In this document: piece after piece, positions 33,235-42,452 of the stretch
Layout of the letters: each line of letters starts with the position of its first letter
How positions within the stretch are numbered: position 1 is the first letter of the stretch
Source: Hahella sp. HNIBRBA332
GTDB lineage: Bacteria > Pseudomonadota > Gammaproteobacteria > Pseudomonadales > Oleiphilaceae
Length of the DNA: 64,000 bases
Assembly (NCBI RefSeq): GCF_030719035.1
Contig: NZ_CP132203.1
Location: 6,280,501-6,344,500 of the forward strand
Reading direction: 5' to 3'
Notes under the pieces: model-generated
The model's input: the letters and a program-made list of their open reading frames with translations, nothing else
Databases searched by the model: none
Told to the model about the DNA's origin: nothing
Made by a program: the position numbers and the translations under genes

Positions 33235-33867
33235 ATGTCCGTGCAGTGGCGTAAAGGTCTTGCAATCGTTGAGGGCTGCGCCCTCGTAGCCTTAGGGCTG
33301 GTGTTTCTCAATAGTTCGCACTTGCTGGTCAGCGGCGTCGCCGGGTGGGCGCTGATCATCGAGCATTGGATTCCCCTGAGCTTCGGCGGCCTGTTTTTTC
33401 TGCTGAATTGCCCCTTCTTTGTGCTGTCATGGCTTACCTTGGGGCGCGCTTTCACCTTTAAGTCTCTGGCGGCTATCGCTTTTGTCAGTCTGTTGAGCGA
33501 TGCGCTGATGGCGTCGATTGCGTTACAGGCCACGCCTCAATGGTTGGCGGCGTTGATCGCAGGCGGCCTGATTGGCGCGGGGCTGACCTGGATTATGCGT
33601 CACGGCGCTTCCCTGGGCGGCGTCAACATTGTCGCGGTCTGGGCGGAGCACCGTTACGACCTGCAGGCCGGCCAGACTCTGTTTGCGGCGGACTGTTTAG
33701 TGGCCCTCGTCGGCGCCTGGGTGTTCAATGGCTGGGAGCTGCTGTGGTCCCTGATGGGATTTGTGGTGCTGAGCTGGGTGGTGGGGCGTTATCACAAGCG
33801 GGATCGGCTGCGGAGAGAGGAGGCTGAAGGCTGCGAATCGCCCTCCGTTGAGCTGGGAGCCAGGTGA
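33235..33867 (+). CDS. YitT-family membrane protein
   Basis: A 210-residue inner-membrane protein with five or six hydrophobic segments. It shows the YitT/DUF161 layout: GLVFLNSSHLLVSGVAGWAL, the second helix LSFGGLFFLLNCPFFVLSWL, then ALIAGGLIGAGLTWIMRHGA followed by SLGGVNIVAVW, a conserved Gly-rich turn. AGGAG lies before ATG. The family is widespread and its substrate unsettled. The 206-bp gap after it (33868-34073) contains no evident gene. Confidence 0.85.
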   Translation: MSVQWRKGLAIVEGCALVALGLVFLNSSHLLVSGVAGWALIIEHWIPLSFGGLFFLLNCPFFVLSWLTLGRAFTFKSLAAIAFVSLLSDALMASIALQATPQWLAALIAGGLIGAGLTWIMRHGASLGGVNIVAVWAEHRYDLQAGQTLFAADCLVALVGAWVFNGWELLWSLMGFVVLSWVVGRYHKRDRLRREEAEGCESPSVELGAR

Positions 33868-34073
33868 TTATTGCAATCCTGGTTGTATAAACGATGTTCA
33901 AGTATTAGGTCTTAGAGTCTAGATTGGGGGTAATGTTTTAGACCGTAAAGATGATAAAAAGCCGTTTTCCCCTTTATTTTTCAGGGCTCTGAGCCTGGGG
34001 TGGTGGCGTTGCAGGCGCAGAAAAGCTATTATCGGCGGCCCATTAACCGCAACGACACTAGTATTTTGTCCCT

Positions 34074-34511
34074 ATGAACGCCAACACGGACGTATACTTC
34101 CGAGAATCCGATGACAAATCCTTCGCCGAGCGGGTGATCCGCGAGAGCATGGCGGAGTACTTCAACAAGTATGAAGTGGAGTGGACGCCGGAGCGGGTTT
34201 CGAAATACTGGGGCGACCACGAAAATTACGATATTTTTTATCGTGAAGAGAAAGTCGGAGTGTTGCGTCTGGCGTTTGACGAAGAAGCCTGCATTGTGCG
34301 CGATATGCACGTACTGCCGGCCTACCGCAATCTCGGCGTTGGCAGTCAGGCCATCCAAAGAGCATTCACCGCCGCCTGGGTGCGCGAACTGCCCAGCGTC
34401 CGCCTGAAAACCTTCGTCTGTAATCCATCAAAAAATCTGTACCGTCGTCACGGCTTCGCCCTGATCGACAGGAAAGACAATCTGATTTTGATGGAAAAAA
34501 AGGTCGACTAA
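34074..34511 (+). CDS. GNAT-family N-acetyltransferase
   Basis: A 145-residue protein with the GNAT fold. The first half (residues 1-60) has the acceptor strands, GVLRLAFDEEACIVRDMHVL leads into the acetyl-CoA site LPAYRNLGVGSQAIQRAFTA near residue 82 (R-N-x-G-V-G-S), and LYRRHGFALIDRKDNLILME ends the protein as in other GNATs. No ribosome site stands out. Substrate unknown. It converges on cobN with 37 bases between stops. Confidence 0.85.
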   Translation: MNANTDVYFRESDDKSFAERVIRESMAEYFNKYEVEWTPERVSKYWGDHENYDIFYREEKVGVLRLAFDEEACIVRDMHVLPAYRNLGVGSQAIQRAFTAAWVRELPSVRLKTFVCNPSKNLYRRHGFALIDRKDNLILMEKKVD

Positions 34512-34548
34512 GTTACTAATCCGGCAGGCGCATGCACGCGCCTGTTGC

Positions 34549-37500
34549 TCACAGACTTCCCTCAGCCTGCTCATCCAGCTCTAGTATCAGCGATTCAATA
34601 CGCTGCCGATAATCCCCAGGCTCCTTCCAGAGCCCGCGCTGCATGGCTTCCAGCAGACGTTCCGCCATTTCCTGCAACGCCTGCGGATTGTGTTCGCGCA
34701 TAAAGGCCTGATTGGCGGCGTCGAAGGCAAGGGCCTCGGAGACATTCGCGTATTGGTAATCGTCCACCAACCCTGTGGTGGCGTCATAGGCGAACAGGTA
34801 GTCAACGCTGGCGGCCATTTCGAAAGCGCCTTTGTAAGAGTGGCGCTGCATGGCGGCAATCCATTTGGGATTGGTCACCCGTGAGCGAATAACCCGGTTA
34901 AGCTCCTCTTTCAGCGTGCGTATTTTCGGCGCAGCGGGGTTGCTGTGGTCATTGAGATAAACACTGGGCGCATCGCCGCGCAGCACGCTGACCGCATTGG
35001 TCATGCCGCCCTGAAACTGGTAGTAATCGTCGGAATCCAGAATATCGTGTTCACGGTTATCCTGATTCTGCATCACCACTTCCAATTGGCCGAGGCGATA
35101 ACTGAACGCGCCGAAGGCTTCTTCACCTTTCTCATTTTGTCCGTAAGCGTAGCCGCCCCATTGCACGTAGGCGCGGGCGAGGTCGTTTGGCGTTTCCCAA
35201 CAGCGCTCGTCAATCAGACCCTGAAGCCCCGCTCCGTATGCGCCGGGTTTGCTGCCGAAGACGCGGAATCCCGCCTGCCGTCTGGCTTCCTGCGTTGGCG
35301 CGCCGGCGGCCACCAGTTGCGCCTCCCGTTCCCGGATATGGCGCTGAATAAGGTTGCTGTCGCCGGGCTCCTCCAGCTCCGCCAGTTTTTGTACGGCGGC
35401 GTCGAACAGCTTGATGACATTGGGGAAGGCGTCGCGAAAGAAACCGGACACCCGCAGGGTCACGTCCACGCGGGGGCGGTTCAAATAGAACGCCGGGATT
35501 ATTTCGAAGTCCACCACGCGATGAGAGCCGGGCGCCCACACCGGTTTGACCCCCATCAGGGCGAAGGCTTGCGCGATATCATCGCCGCCGGTGCGCATGG
35601 TGGCGGTGCCCCAGACCGACAGGCCGATTTGCCTGGGGTAGTCGCCGTGCTCCTGCAGGTGGCGCAGCACCACTTGCTCCGCTGACGCCTGACCCAGTTC
35701 CCAGGCGGTTTTGGAGGGAATCGCCCGACTGTCCACGGCATAGAAATTACGCCCGGTGGGAAGCGTATCCAGACGTCCGCGCGTGGGTGCGCCGCTGGGG
35801 CCGGGGGGCACGAAGCGACCCGCCAGGGCGCGCAAGCTGTGTTGAATCTCGTTGTCTGCGCTACGTTGCAACGCCGGTTTCAGCACGGTTTGCATATAGC
35901 TCAGTAAGGCGCAGGCGCTGGGCAGGCTGTCACGCAGCTCCGTTAACGCGGAGTTGGTCAGAACATATTGTTCAACCAGTTGCTGCGCAAAAAGTTCCAG
36001 ACGCTCCCGCGTATGCTGCTCCGTCCGCCAGACTGACTCCAACAGCGCGACCAGCAGCTGCGGTCGTTCGCCTTGCCAGAGGCGGGCTTGCGGTTGCAGG
36101 GGATCGAATGGGTCATCGCCGTTGACGGACATCTGCATATCCGCCGCCAGCGCATGCAACAGGCCGCGATCATCAGGCTGCTCGCCACGAGGCAGTCGCA
36201 CCAGCGCCGTCAGAGTGTCGCGCATTTGCGCGGGCTCCGGCAGTTCCCCCAGGCAATGCAGACCATCGCGGATCTGCGCCTCTTTGATGTCGCAGAGATA
36301 GGTGTCCAGTTCCTGCAGCACGGCGTCATCGTCCGGCTCCGCGCCTGTCCGCGACAGTTCCGTCAGCACGTTGGCGCTGCGGGCTTTTTGCAGAATTTCA
36401 CGGCGCAGGTGATTCTCTCGACGGGTATCCAGGCCCATGGCCTGATAGTACTCGTCCACCATGCGCTCCAGCTCCGCCAGTTCGCCATAGACTTCCGCCC
36501 GGGTCATGGGCGGCATCAAATGGTCGATGATCACCGCCTGAGCGCGGCGCTTGGCTTGCGCGCCTTCGCCGGGATCATTGACGATAAATGGATAGATATG
36601 CGGCATGGGACCGAGGGCGATATCCGGCCAGCACTGCTCTGACAGCGCCACGCCCTTGCCCGGCAGCCATTCCAGGTTGCCGTGTTTGCCCACATGCACG
36701 ATAGCGTCGACGTCGTAGGCGTGACGCAGCCAGAAGTAGAACGCCAGATAGCTGTGAGGCGGAATCAGGTCTGGATCATGATAGTTGGCGGCGAGGTCCA
36801 TGTTATAACCCCGCGCAGGCTGAATGCCGACGAAGGTGTCGCCGAGGCGGACGCCGGACAGCATCAACCTGCCGGCGCGACATTTCGGATCTTGCTGCGG
36901 CGCTCCCCAGCGCTCCAGTACGGCCTGTCGGCAGCTCTCCGGCAGGCGATTAAAACAGGCTGCGTAATCAGCCAGGGCCATGCTTTGATGGCAGGGAAGC
37001 AGCTCAAGCGTATCCGGGTTGTTAGTAATGGACGACTGTAATAGCTCGATCAGCGCGGCGGAGTTTTCGGGAATATCCGACACTGGGTATCCCGCTGCTT
37101 GCAGGCCCCGCAACAGGTTTAACGTGGAGCGCGGCGTATCCAGGCCGACGCCGTTGCCAATGCGGCCGTCCCGAGTCGGGTAGTTGGCCAGCACCAGCGC
37201 AATGCGTTTGTTGGCGTTGGGCTTAACGCTCAGGCGGCTCCAACGCAGCGCCAGTTCGGCGACGAAGCGGGCGCGCTCTTCCTGCAATGCATAACGCACC
37301 ACATTCAGCTGACAGCGTTCGCTATAGTAATTGGAGTCTTTGAAGCCCACTGCGCGGGTGATGATTCGGCCGTCCAATTCCGGCAGGGCGATATGCATGG
37401 CGATATCCCGGGAACGCAGGCCGCCGTTTTGCTCGCGCCAGTCCGCTTCGCTGCTGGATGCGAGAATGACCTGCAAAATAGGGATATTGACGTTCAGAGG

Positions 37501-38364
37501 ATGGGTATAGTCAGTAGGCGTTGATGAGAGAGACGCGTTGCCGGTGTTTTGCAGCGCGAAAGCAGTGGTGTTGAGAATGACCGTCGCCGCACTGCGTTGG
37601 CACAGCAGATCTACCGTTTCCAGACAGGCGGCTTCTTTCAGGGAGGCCACCGCCAGCGGCAGCGGGTTCAAGCCTTGTTCCTGCAACACACGGATCAGCC
37701 CGTCGAACATCGCGGTATTGGCTTCCTGCAGGTGGCTACGGTAGAACAGCAATAGCGCGGTGGGCTGATCCGCGCGCCACTCATTACGCCAGTCCTGCAG
37801 GGTGGCGTCGGCGATGTGCGGATGATAGATCAGCGTGCGTGGGATAACCTGCGGCTCAAGCCACGGCAGGTTCCAAGCGAAAAAAGTCGTCGCAAGATAA
37901 CGGAAAAGTTGTTCGCTGTTGCCGCGTCCGCCTTCCCGCAAATAGCGCCAGACGCGACGAGCGCAGGCGGCCTCGACGTTGCCGCCGTTCAGCAGTTGCT
38001 GGTCTTCGCCGTCATCGCCGGGAACCACAACCAATGTGCGTCCGGGACGCCGCGCCCAGTCCTGCAATTGCTCCAGTCCATAGGGCCAGTAAGACGCGCC
38101 GCCGAGCAGCGACAGCACCACGACTTTGGCGTGGTCCAGCACTTGGTCCCGATAGAGGTCGAACGCCGCCGGCTTGCTCAGGTGCATCCAGTTGGCGAGC
38201 CGCAGGCTGGGATAATCATCCTGCAGCGTCTCCGCCACCTGGGTGAGCAGCGCAAGCGCGCCGTCCGCCGCCGTCAATATAACCAGATCCGCTGGCGTTT
38301 GTTGCAGATCGACGATGCCTTCGCCGTCGTTAAAACCACCCGGTTGCGCCGCCAGCAGATGCAT
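34549..38364 (-). CDS. cobN: Cobaltochelatase large subunit CobN
   Basis: A 1271-residue protein of full family length. It inserts cobalt into hydrogenobyrinate a,c-diamide with CobS and CobT, or with a ChlD/ChlI-like partner. Conserved blocks include VVLSLLGGASYWPYGLEQLQ near residue 85, VGLDTPRSTLNLLRGLQAAG near 405, HVGKHGNLEWLPGKGVALSE near 560, GRDFY-like PTGRNFYAVDSRAIPSKTAW near 875 and SGFFRDAFPNVIKLFD near 980. The chelatase metal and porphyrin-binding HGNLEWLPGK is intact. It lies four bases after cobW, so both form one operon. CobS and CobT are not in the window. Confidence 0.95.
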   Translation of the reverse strand: MHLLAAQPGGFNDGEGIVDLQQTPADLVILTAADGALALLTQVAETLQDDYPSLRLANWMHLSKPAAFDLYRDQVLDHAKVVVLSLLGGASYWPYGLEQLQDWARRPGRTLVVVPGDDGEDQQLLNGGNVEAACARRVWRYLREGGRGNSEQLFRYLATTFFAWNLPWLEPQVIPRTLIYHPHIADATLQDWRNEWRADQPTALLLFYRSHLQEANTAMFDGLIRVLQEQGLNPLPLAVASLKEAACLETVDLLCQRSAATVILNTTAFALQNTGNASLSSTPTDYTHPLNVNIPILQVILASSSEADWREQNGGLRSRDIAMHIALPELDGRIITRAVGFKDSNYYSERCQLNVVRYALQEERARFVAELALRWSRLSVKPNANKRIALVLANYPTRDGRIGNGVGLDTPRSTLNLLRGLQAAGYPVSDIPENSAALIELLQSSITNNPDTLELLPCHQSMALADYAACFNRLPESCRQAVLERWGAPQQDPKCRAGRLMLSGVRLGDTFVGIQPARGYNMDLAANYHDPDLIPPHSYLAFYFWLRHAYDVDAIVHVGKHGNLEWLPGKGVALSEQCWPDIALGPMPHIYPFIVNDPGEGAQAKRRAQAVIIDHLMPPMTRAEVYGELAELERMVDEYYQAMGLDTRRENHLRREILQKARSANVLTELSRTGAEPDDDAVLQELDTYLCDIKEAQIRDGLHCLGELPEPAQMRDTLTALVRLPRGEQPDDRGLLHALAADMQMSVNGDDPFDPLQPQARLWQGERPQLLVALLESVWRTEQHTRERLELFAQQLVEQYVLTNSALTELRDSLPSACALLSYMQTVLKPALQRSADNEIQHSLRALAGRFVPPGPSGAPTRGRLDTLPTGRNFYAVDSRAIPSKTAWELGQASAEQVVLRHLQEHGDYPRQIGLSVWGTATMRTGGDDIAQAFALMGVKPVWAPGSHRVVDFEIIPAFYLNRPRVDVTLRVSGFFRDAFPNVIKLFDAAVQKLAELEEPGDSNLIQRHIREREAQLVAAGAPTQEARRQAGFRVFGSKPGAYGAGLQGLIDERCWETPNDLARAYVQWGGYAYGQNEKGEEAFGAFSYRLGQLEVVMQNQDNREHDILDSDDYYQFQGGMTNAVSVLRGDAPSVYLNDHSNPAAPKIRTLKEELNRVIRSRVTNPKWIAAMQRHSYKGAFEMAASVDYLFAYDATTGLVDDYQYANVSEALAFDAANQAFMREHNPQALQEMAERLLEAMQRGLWKEPGDYRQRIESLILELDEQAEGSL

Positions 38365-38368
38365 GGAG

Positions 38369-39439
38369 TTAGACTTCCGCCGCGCTCAAGGCGTCACGCA
38401 GCGCAGAGGCGTCGATGCCCTGGCCGATAAACACCAGACGGGTTTTACGGTCTTCGTCGGCGCCCCACAGGCGGTCGAAATAATGCGCGATGCGGTCGCC
38501 CACTGCCTGCACTACCTGGCGCATGGGCTTATCGCCGTTGGCGACGAAGCCTTTGACCCGGTAGATCGTATTGGCGCTGATGAGGTCGCGGGTAATCGCC
38601 AGGAGCTTGTCGCTGTCTACGGCGCCCAGCGTGATGACGCAGGAGTCAAAGTCGTCATGAGCGTGGCGATGATGATGTCCGTGATCATGGTGATGATCAT
38701 GATGGGTGTGGATGGCCTCGATGCGCTCTTCCGTCGCGGCTTCCAGACCGATCAGCACTTGTGAATCGACTTCGCCATTAGCGACGAACAGGGTTTTCAC
38801 CCGTTCCGGCAGTTTCGCCTGCACTTGTTGCAGCGCCTGCGCGCGGGCGTCTTCATCGAGACAGTCGCTCTTACTGATAACCACCAGATCCGCCGAACTG
38901 AGCTGGTCGTCCAGCAGCTCCCGCAGGCTGGGGTTGTGATCAAGGCTGTCGTCCGCCAGACGCTGTTGCTCTACCCGTTCCGGGTCGTGAGCGAAGCGGC
39001 CCGCCGCTACTGCCGGGCCGTCCACCACGGTAATCACCGCGTCCACGGTGCAGAACTGCTTGATGTCCGGCCAGTTGAACGCCTGCACCAGCGGCTTGGG
39101 CAGCGCCAGACCGGAAGTTTCAATCAGGATATGGTCAATCTGATCGCGGCGCTCCACCAGCTTCTGCATCACTGGCAGAAATTCCTCTTCCACCGTGCAA
39201 CAGATACAGCCGTTGGCGAGTTCGTAGATGCCGGAATCGGTTTGCGTAGCGGCGTTATCGTCGCAATCCAGAGGGCAATTACGCAACAGATCGGCGTCGA
39301 TATCCAGCTCGCCGAATTCATTGACGATCACTGCGATGCGTTTGCCGTTGGCTTGTTTCAACAGATTGGACAGCAGGGTGGTCTTGCCGCTGCCAAGAAA
39401 TCCAGTGACGACAGTAGCGGGAATTTTATTCAGTTGCAC
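38369..39439 (-). CDS. cobW: CobW-type GTPase, cobalamin metallochaperone
   Basis: A 356-residue G3E GTPase. Walker A GFLGSGKTT is at residues 13-21, the metal-binding Cys motif GCICC at 77-81, the base-recognition SKSD near 200. A His-rich loop (THHDHHHDHGHHHRHAHDD) lies near residues 240-262, and a CobW C-terminal domain follows (TIYRVKGFVANGDKPMRQVV). CobW is thought to deliver cobalt to the CobNST chelatase, which fits its position directly upstream of cobN with a four-base gap. A structured leader precedes it. Confidence 0.95.
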   Translation of the reverse strand: MQLNKIPATVVTGFLGSGKTTLLSNLLKQANGKRIAVIVNEFGELDIDADLLRNCPLDCDDNAATQTDSGIYELANGCICCTVEEEFLPVMQKLVERRDQIDHILIETSGLALPKPLVQAFNWPDIKQFCTVDAVITVVDGPAVAAGRFAHDPERVEQQRLADDSLDHNPSLRELLDDQLSSADLVVISKSDCLDEDARAQALQQVQAKLPERVKTLFVANGEVDSQVLIGLEAATEERIEAIHTHHDHHHDHGHHHRHAHDDFDSCVITLGAVDSDKLLAITRDLISANTIYRVKGFVANGDKPMRQVVQAVGDRIAHYFDRLWGADEDRKTRLVFIGQGIDASALRDALSAAEV

Positions 39440-39757
39440 GTTGGGGCCTCTTGCAGTGTTCCTTAAGATGCGGCGGCGCGTACACCTGCGCCTCGGTTAA
39501 TGTGCCGCATTCTGCGCCAAATCTCCCGGATTTTCATCCTCTTAGAGTGGGTAAAGACGGGCGGCCAGATGAAAAAGACTGCATGCAGGCAAGCAGGATC
39601 GCGGGTAGTATTCGCGGCGCACTATTATCTTGCGCCCTGTGAATGAGGATTAGCGCGGCGGGCGCGTATTGACTTTACCGCCGGAGATTTACATCTTTAG
39701 CAAACTTAACCTTGGAAGCGTTAAGCGTCGAAAGGACCTGCCTGAAAAGGATGTGAT
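39440..39757 (-). promoter_or_regulatory. cobW leader and promoter region with a nested hairpin
   Basis: This 318-bp gap holds no gene. Just upstream of cobW, ATGCGGC (39468-39474) pairs with GCCGCAT (39504-39510) and, inside it, GGCGC (39475-39479) with GCGCC (39488-39492), giving a nested stem about 30-70 bases before the start codon. I see no B12-box, so it is not an evident cobalamin riboswitch. It may instead respond to a metal or to a repressor. The other strand drives the membrane-protein gene at 39758. Confidence 0.4.
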
Positions 39758-40162
39758 GTGAACGCTACTGCTATTGTCCGCATTCTCTGCACTCCGTTGG
39801 CCTGGGTGGCCGGTGTTCTCTATGGCGCGTTGTTGGCGCTTATTTACTACAACCTGCGCGTCGAGTGGGGCTGTGATCCTGAAATGTATGGCGGCGGCGA
39901 TTGCCTGGCGGAAGGCTGGGACGCGTGGCCGGGACAGGTCAGGTTTGTCTGCGCCGGATTGGTGAGCGCCTGCGCGGTTGTCGCTGCAACTTTTATCGCT
40001 CCCGCCTGGAAGCGCGGCGCCTCAGCGGCGGCCAGCGTGGCTGGAGGAGGTTTGATGTATCTGTTGTTGGGCATTTATGCGTTGGCCGGCGCTCTGGCCT
40101 GCGGCGCGATTGCCGGCGTGGTCTACGACGCCTTGTCACGACGCAATAAGGCGCTCAAGTGA
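39758..40162 (+). CDS. Small inner-membrane protein of unknown function
   Basis: A 134-residue protein from GTG 39758, with AAAGGATG upstream. Three hydrophobic segments lie near residues 9-29 (CTPLAWVAGVLYGALLALIY), 65-83 and 100-122 (GGGLMYLLLGIYALAGALAC), with a Cys-rich periplasmic loop (EWGCDPEMYGGGDCLAEGWD). No family recognised. Its stop codon overlaps the GTG start of the AraC regulator (GTGA), so the two are translationally coupled. Confidence 0.6.
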   Translation: MNATAIVRILCTPLAWVAGVLYGALLALIYYNLRVEWGCDPEMYGGGDCLAEGWDAWPGQVRFVCAGLVSACAVVAATFIAPAWKRGASAAASVAGGGLMYLLLGIYALAGALACGAIAGVVYDALSRRNKALK

Positions 40163-40986
40163 AAGAATACTCCCGTTTGTGGGAAAGTCCCCGCGTGCAG
40201 GGCGTAGAGCTGCTTTCCGCCGCGTTTAACCATTTCTCATTCAGCAAGCACTGGCATGATCAGCTTGCCGTGGGCGTTATTCTGCAAGGCGCAGAGGGGC
40301 TGGATTATCGTGGCGGTAAAGTGGTGATTCCCCGTGGCCAGATCGTCGCCATCAATCCTGCGGAGCCGCATACCGGATTCGCCGCCAGTGATGGCGGTTG
40401 GCGTTACCGCATGTTCTATTTCGAAGAAGCCTTGCTGCGGGAGACGTTGCGTGACCATCGCAATGGTTTCTCTCCTTTTCTGCGGGGACCGGTGATTGAC
40501 GACCCGGTTGTCTTCTCTTTATTGCTGGAACTGCATCAGGCGTTGGAGACGGAGAGTTTTTCTCTGGCTCAGGATTCATTGCTGACCGCGGCGCTACACC
40601 AGCTTTTTCAGCGCCATGGCGATAGCGGCGAATTAGAGGCGAAGCGCGTTCAAGACCTGCAAGGTTGCCTGCGGATTCGCGATTACTTGCACGACCACTG
40701 GCGTCGCAATGTCGCTCTGGACGAATTGGCGGGGCTGACCGGCATGAGCCGCTTTCAGTTAATTCGCGCCTTCAAGCAACGCTTTGCGCTGACCCCTCAT
40801 CAATTTCTGATATTGCTGAAAACCCGTGAAGCCAAACGGCTGTTGGAGGCCGGTATGGAGCCGCTGACGGCGGCTTTGGAATGCGGTTTCTTCGATCAAA
40901 GTCATCTGCATCGTAACTTCAAACGAGTGTATGGCGTGACCCCAGGCAGTTTCGCCAAACGCAATTTCGTACAAGAACCTGTCTGA
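40159..40986 (+). CDS. AraC-family transcriptional regulator
   Basis: A 275-residue regulator starting at GTG 40159 inside the preceding gene's stop. The N-terminal cupin-type domain (residues 1-160) has HWHDQLAVGVILQGAEGLDY and NPAEPHTGFAASDGG, as in sugar- or small-molecule-sensing AraC proteins. The C-terminal double HTH reads DELAGLTGMSRFQLIRAFKQ, then LTAALECGFFDQSHLHRNFK ending GVTPGSF. The downstream LysE-type exporter (163 bases on, same strand) is a plausible target. Confidence 0.92.
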   Translation: MKEYSRLWESPRVQGVELLSAAFNHFSFSKHWHDQLAVGVILQGAEGLDYRGGKVVIPRGQIVAINPAEPHTGFAASDGGWRYRMFYFEEALLRETLRDHRNGFSPFLRGPVIDDPVVFSLLLELHQALETESFSLAQDSLLTAALHQLFQRHGDSGELEAKRVQDLQGCLRIRDYLHDHWRRNVALDELAGLTGMSRFQLIRAFKQRFALTPHQFLILLKTREAKRLLEAGMEPLTAALECGFFDQSHLHRNFKRVYGVTPGSFAKRNFVQEPV

Positions 40987-41148
40987 TCTCCTGATTTAGA
41001 TTAGCGCCTCAGTTGTCGCCAGCGGCGTTCGTTGGCGGCGGCAGGCTTGGGAAGCTATTCATGCGGCCTGACATGCGCAGGCTCTGTCGTATGTAGCCAA
41101 GCAGAAGGAAGCTGGTTGTCTGCAGGATAAATATCAGGAAGTACGTCG

Positions 41149-41745
41149 ATGTCGTTAAGCTTTATCGCGGCCTGGCTGGCCGTCATGTTCCCCCTTGTAT
41201 TCAGTCCCGGACCCGCCAATGTGGTGTTCGCCGCTTCCGGCGCGCAGTTGGGCGTAAGGCGTTCACTGCCTTTGATGGCGGGAATCGATCTGGTGTTTCT
41301 TCTCAAATCATTGCTGGTGGGCTTTGGCCTGGGAGCGGTGATGCAGGAGTATCCGCAGAGCTACGCCATTTTACGCACCGCTGGCGCTTGTTACTTGTTT
41401 TATCTGGGGTACTGCTTTTTCCGTCCGGCGCTATCCGGGGAGTCGACCTCTCCCAAAACCCTTGGCTTCAAAGACGGCCTGATCATCCAGCTGCTCAACG
41501 CTAAAGGGTGGGTGATGGTGGTTCTGATGTTCTCCTTGTTTGGCGCTCAGGGAGACGAGGCGACGGCGCGAGCGCTATGGCTGGCGGCGATGTTGGCCTG
41601 TCTTAATATCTGCACGCATTTGACCTGGATCGCCGCTGGCGCGGTGCTGGTGAAACGCCTGACCGGTGGTCTTGGCCAGCATATGCAGGCTGTTTTGTTC
41701 GGCGGCGGGTTGATCGTTGTCGGCGTCTGGTTACTCCTGGGTTGA
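41149..41745 (+). CDS. LysE/RhtB-family amino-acid exporter
   Basis: A 198-residue inner-membrane protein with six hydrophobic segments. It has the LysE/RhtB marker PLVFSPGPANVVFAASGAQL near residue 15, followed by YLFYLGYCFF near 81 and the conserved GLIIQLLNAKGWVMVVLMFS near 105. Such proteins export amino acids or similar molecules. A ribosome site (AGGAA) precedes the ATG. The terminator at 41762 closes the unit; the AraC gene upstream may regulate it. Confidence 0.9.
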   Translation: MSLSFIAAWLAVMFPLVFSPGPANVVFAASGAQLGVRRSLPLMAGIDLVFLLKSLLVGFGLGAVMQEYPQSYAILRTAGACYLFYLGYCFFRPALSGESTSPKTLGFKDGLIIQLLNAKGWVMVVLMFSLFGAQGDEATARALWLAAMLACLNICTHLTWIAAGAVLVKRLTGGLGQHMQAVLFGGGLIVVGVWLLLG

Positions 41746-41761
41746 CCTACCCTATCTTGCA

Positions 41762-41786
41762 CCCGGCTTCGGCCGGGCCTTTTTTA
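41762..41786 (+). terminator. Rho-independent terminator after the LysE-type gene
   Basis: CCCGGC-TTCG-GCCGGG (41762-41777) with a UUCG tetraloop, followed by CC and a T-run (41780-41785). Textbook form. Confidence 0.95.
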
Positions 41787-41931
41787 TTTGCTCTCTTTGA
41801 TTGGGAGTTTTTAATTTTCCACGACGGGTTTTCGTCACTTTCATCGCTTTCATTTCTTTGGCGCGCGATGGGCATCGTCCTCCATTGCACCCAGCGCCAA
41901 CCTTTTCATGCATAGAGTTTTGGAGCAGATA

Positions 41932-42393
41932 ATGGAAGAAGTATATAAAACCCCGGAATCCTCCCTTATTGACGGCCGCAGTAGCCGCAAGCCCGTTGGC
42001 GATTACCGTCTGTATAAGTTGCCCGCAGTAGGGCTGGCGACGTTTTTTGGCACTATTTTGGCCGGCGGCATTATCCTTTCCCACAACTTCAAGCAGCTTG
42101 GTCGTGAAGACATGGCCCGCAACGCTTTGGTCTTTTCTTTCCTGGCGTTGGTGGTGATCTTCGGATTGGCATTTTTTGTGCCGGATATTCCTGGCGTCAA
42201 TGTGGTGTTCACGGTAGTGCAATTGGTGGCGATGATGCAGATCGCCAAAAAGTACCAGGGGGAGGATGTCGAACATCACATGGCGAACGGCGGCGCCATG
42301 ATCTCGAATTGGGCGGCGTTTGGTATTTCGTTGCTGGTGCTGATTGTCGTGATCGGATTGTTGTTCGGCATTGGCATGTTGCTGCCGTACTGA
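41932..42393 (+). CDS. Integral membrane protein of unknown function
   Basis: A 153-residue protein. I choose ATG 41932 (MEEVYKTPESSL) because GGAG lies six bases ahead; an ATG eight codons earlier is in frame. After a ~30-residue polar head come segments near 35-53 (GLATFFGTILAGGIILSHNF), 67-83 (ALVFSFLALVVIFGLAFFVP), 85-100 and 130-150 (ISLLVLIVVIGLLFGIGMLL). No recognised family; similar small membrane proteins are common hypotheticals. A strong terminator follows. Confidence 0.65.
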   Translation: MEEVYKTPESSLIDGRSSRKPVGDYRLYKLPAVGLATFFGTILAGGIILSHNFKQLGREDMARNALVFSFLALVVIFGLAFFVPDIPGVNVVFTVVQLVAMMQIAKKYQGEDVEHHMANGGAMISNWAAFGISLLVLIVVIGLLFGIGMLLPY

Positions 42394-42421
42394 TCGAATA
42401 AAACTCATTCGGAACCTAAGA

Positions 42422-42447
42422 AAACGCCCGGACTAAGCCGGGCGTTT
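42422..42447. terminator. Bidirectional terminator between convergent genes
   Basis: AAACGCCCGG (42422-42431) and CCGGGCGTTT (42438-42447) are a perfect ten-base stem with a six-base loop and A/T flanks on both sides, placed between the stops of the 41932 gene and the convergent PEP-CTERM membrane protein. Confidence 0.93.
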
Positions 42448-42452
42448 GCGTT

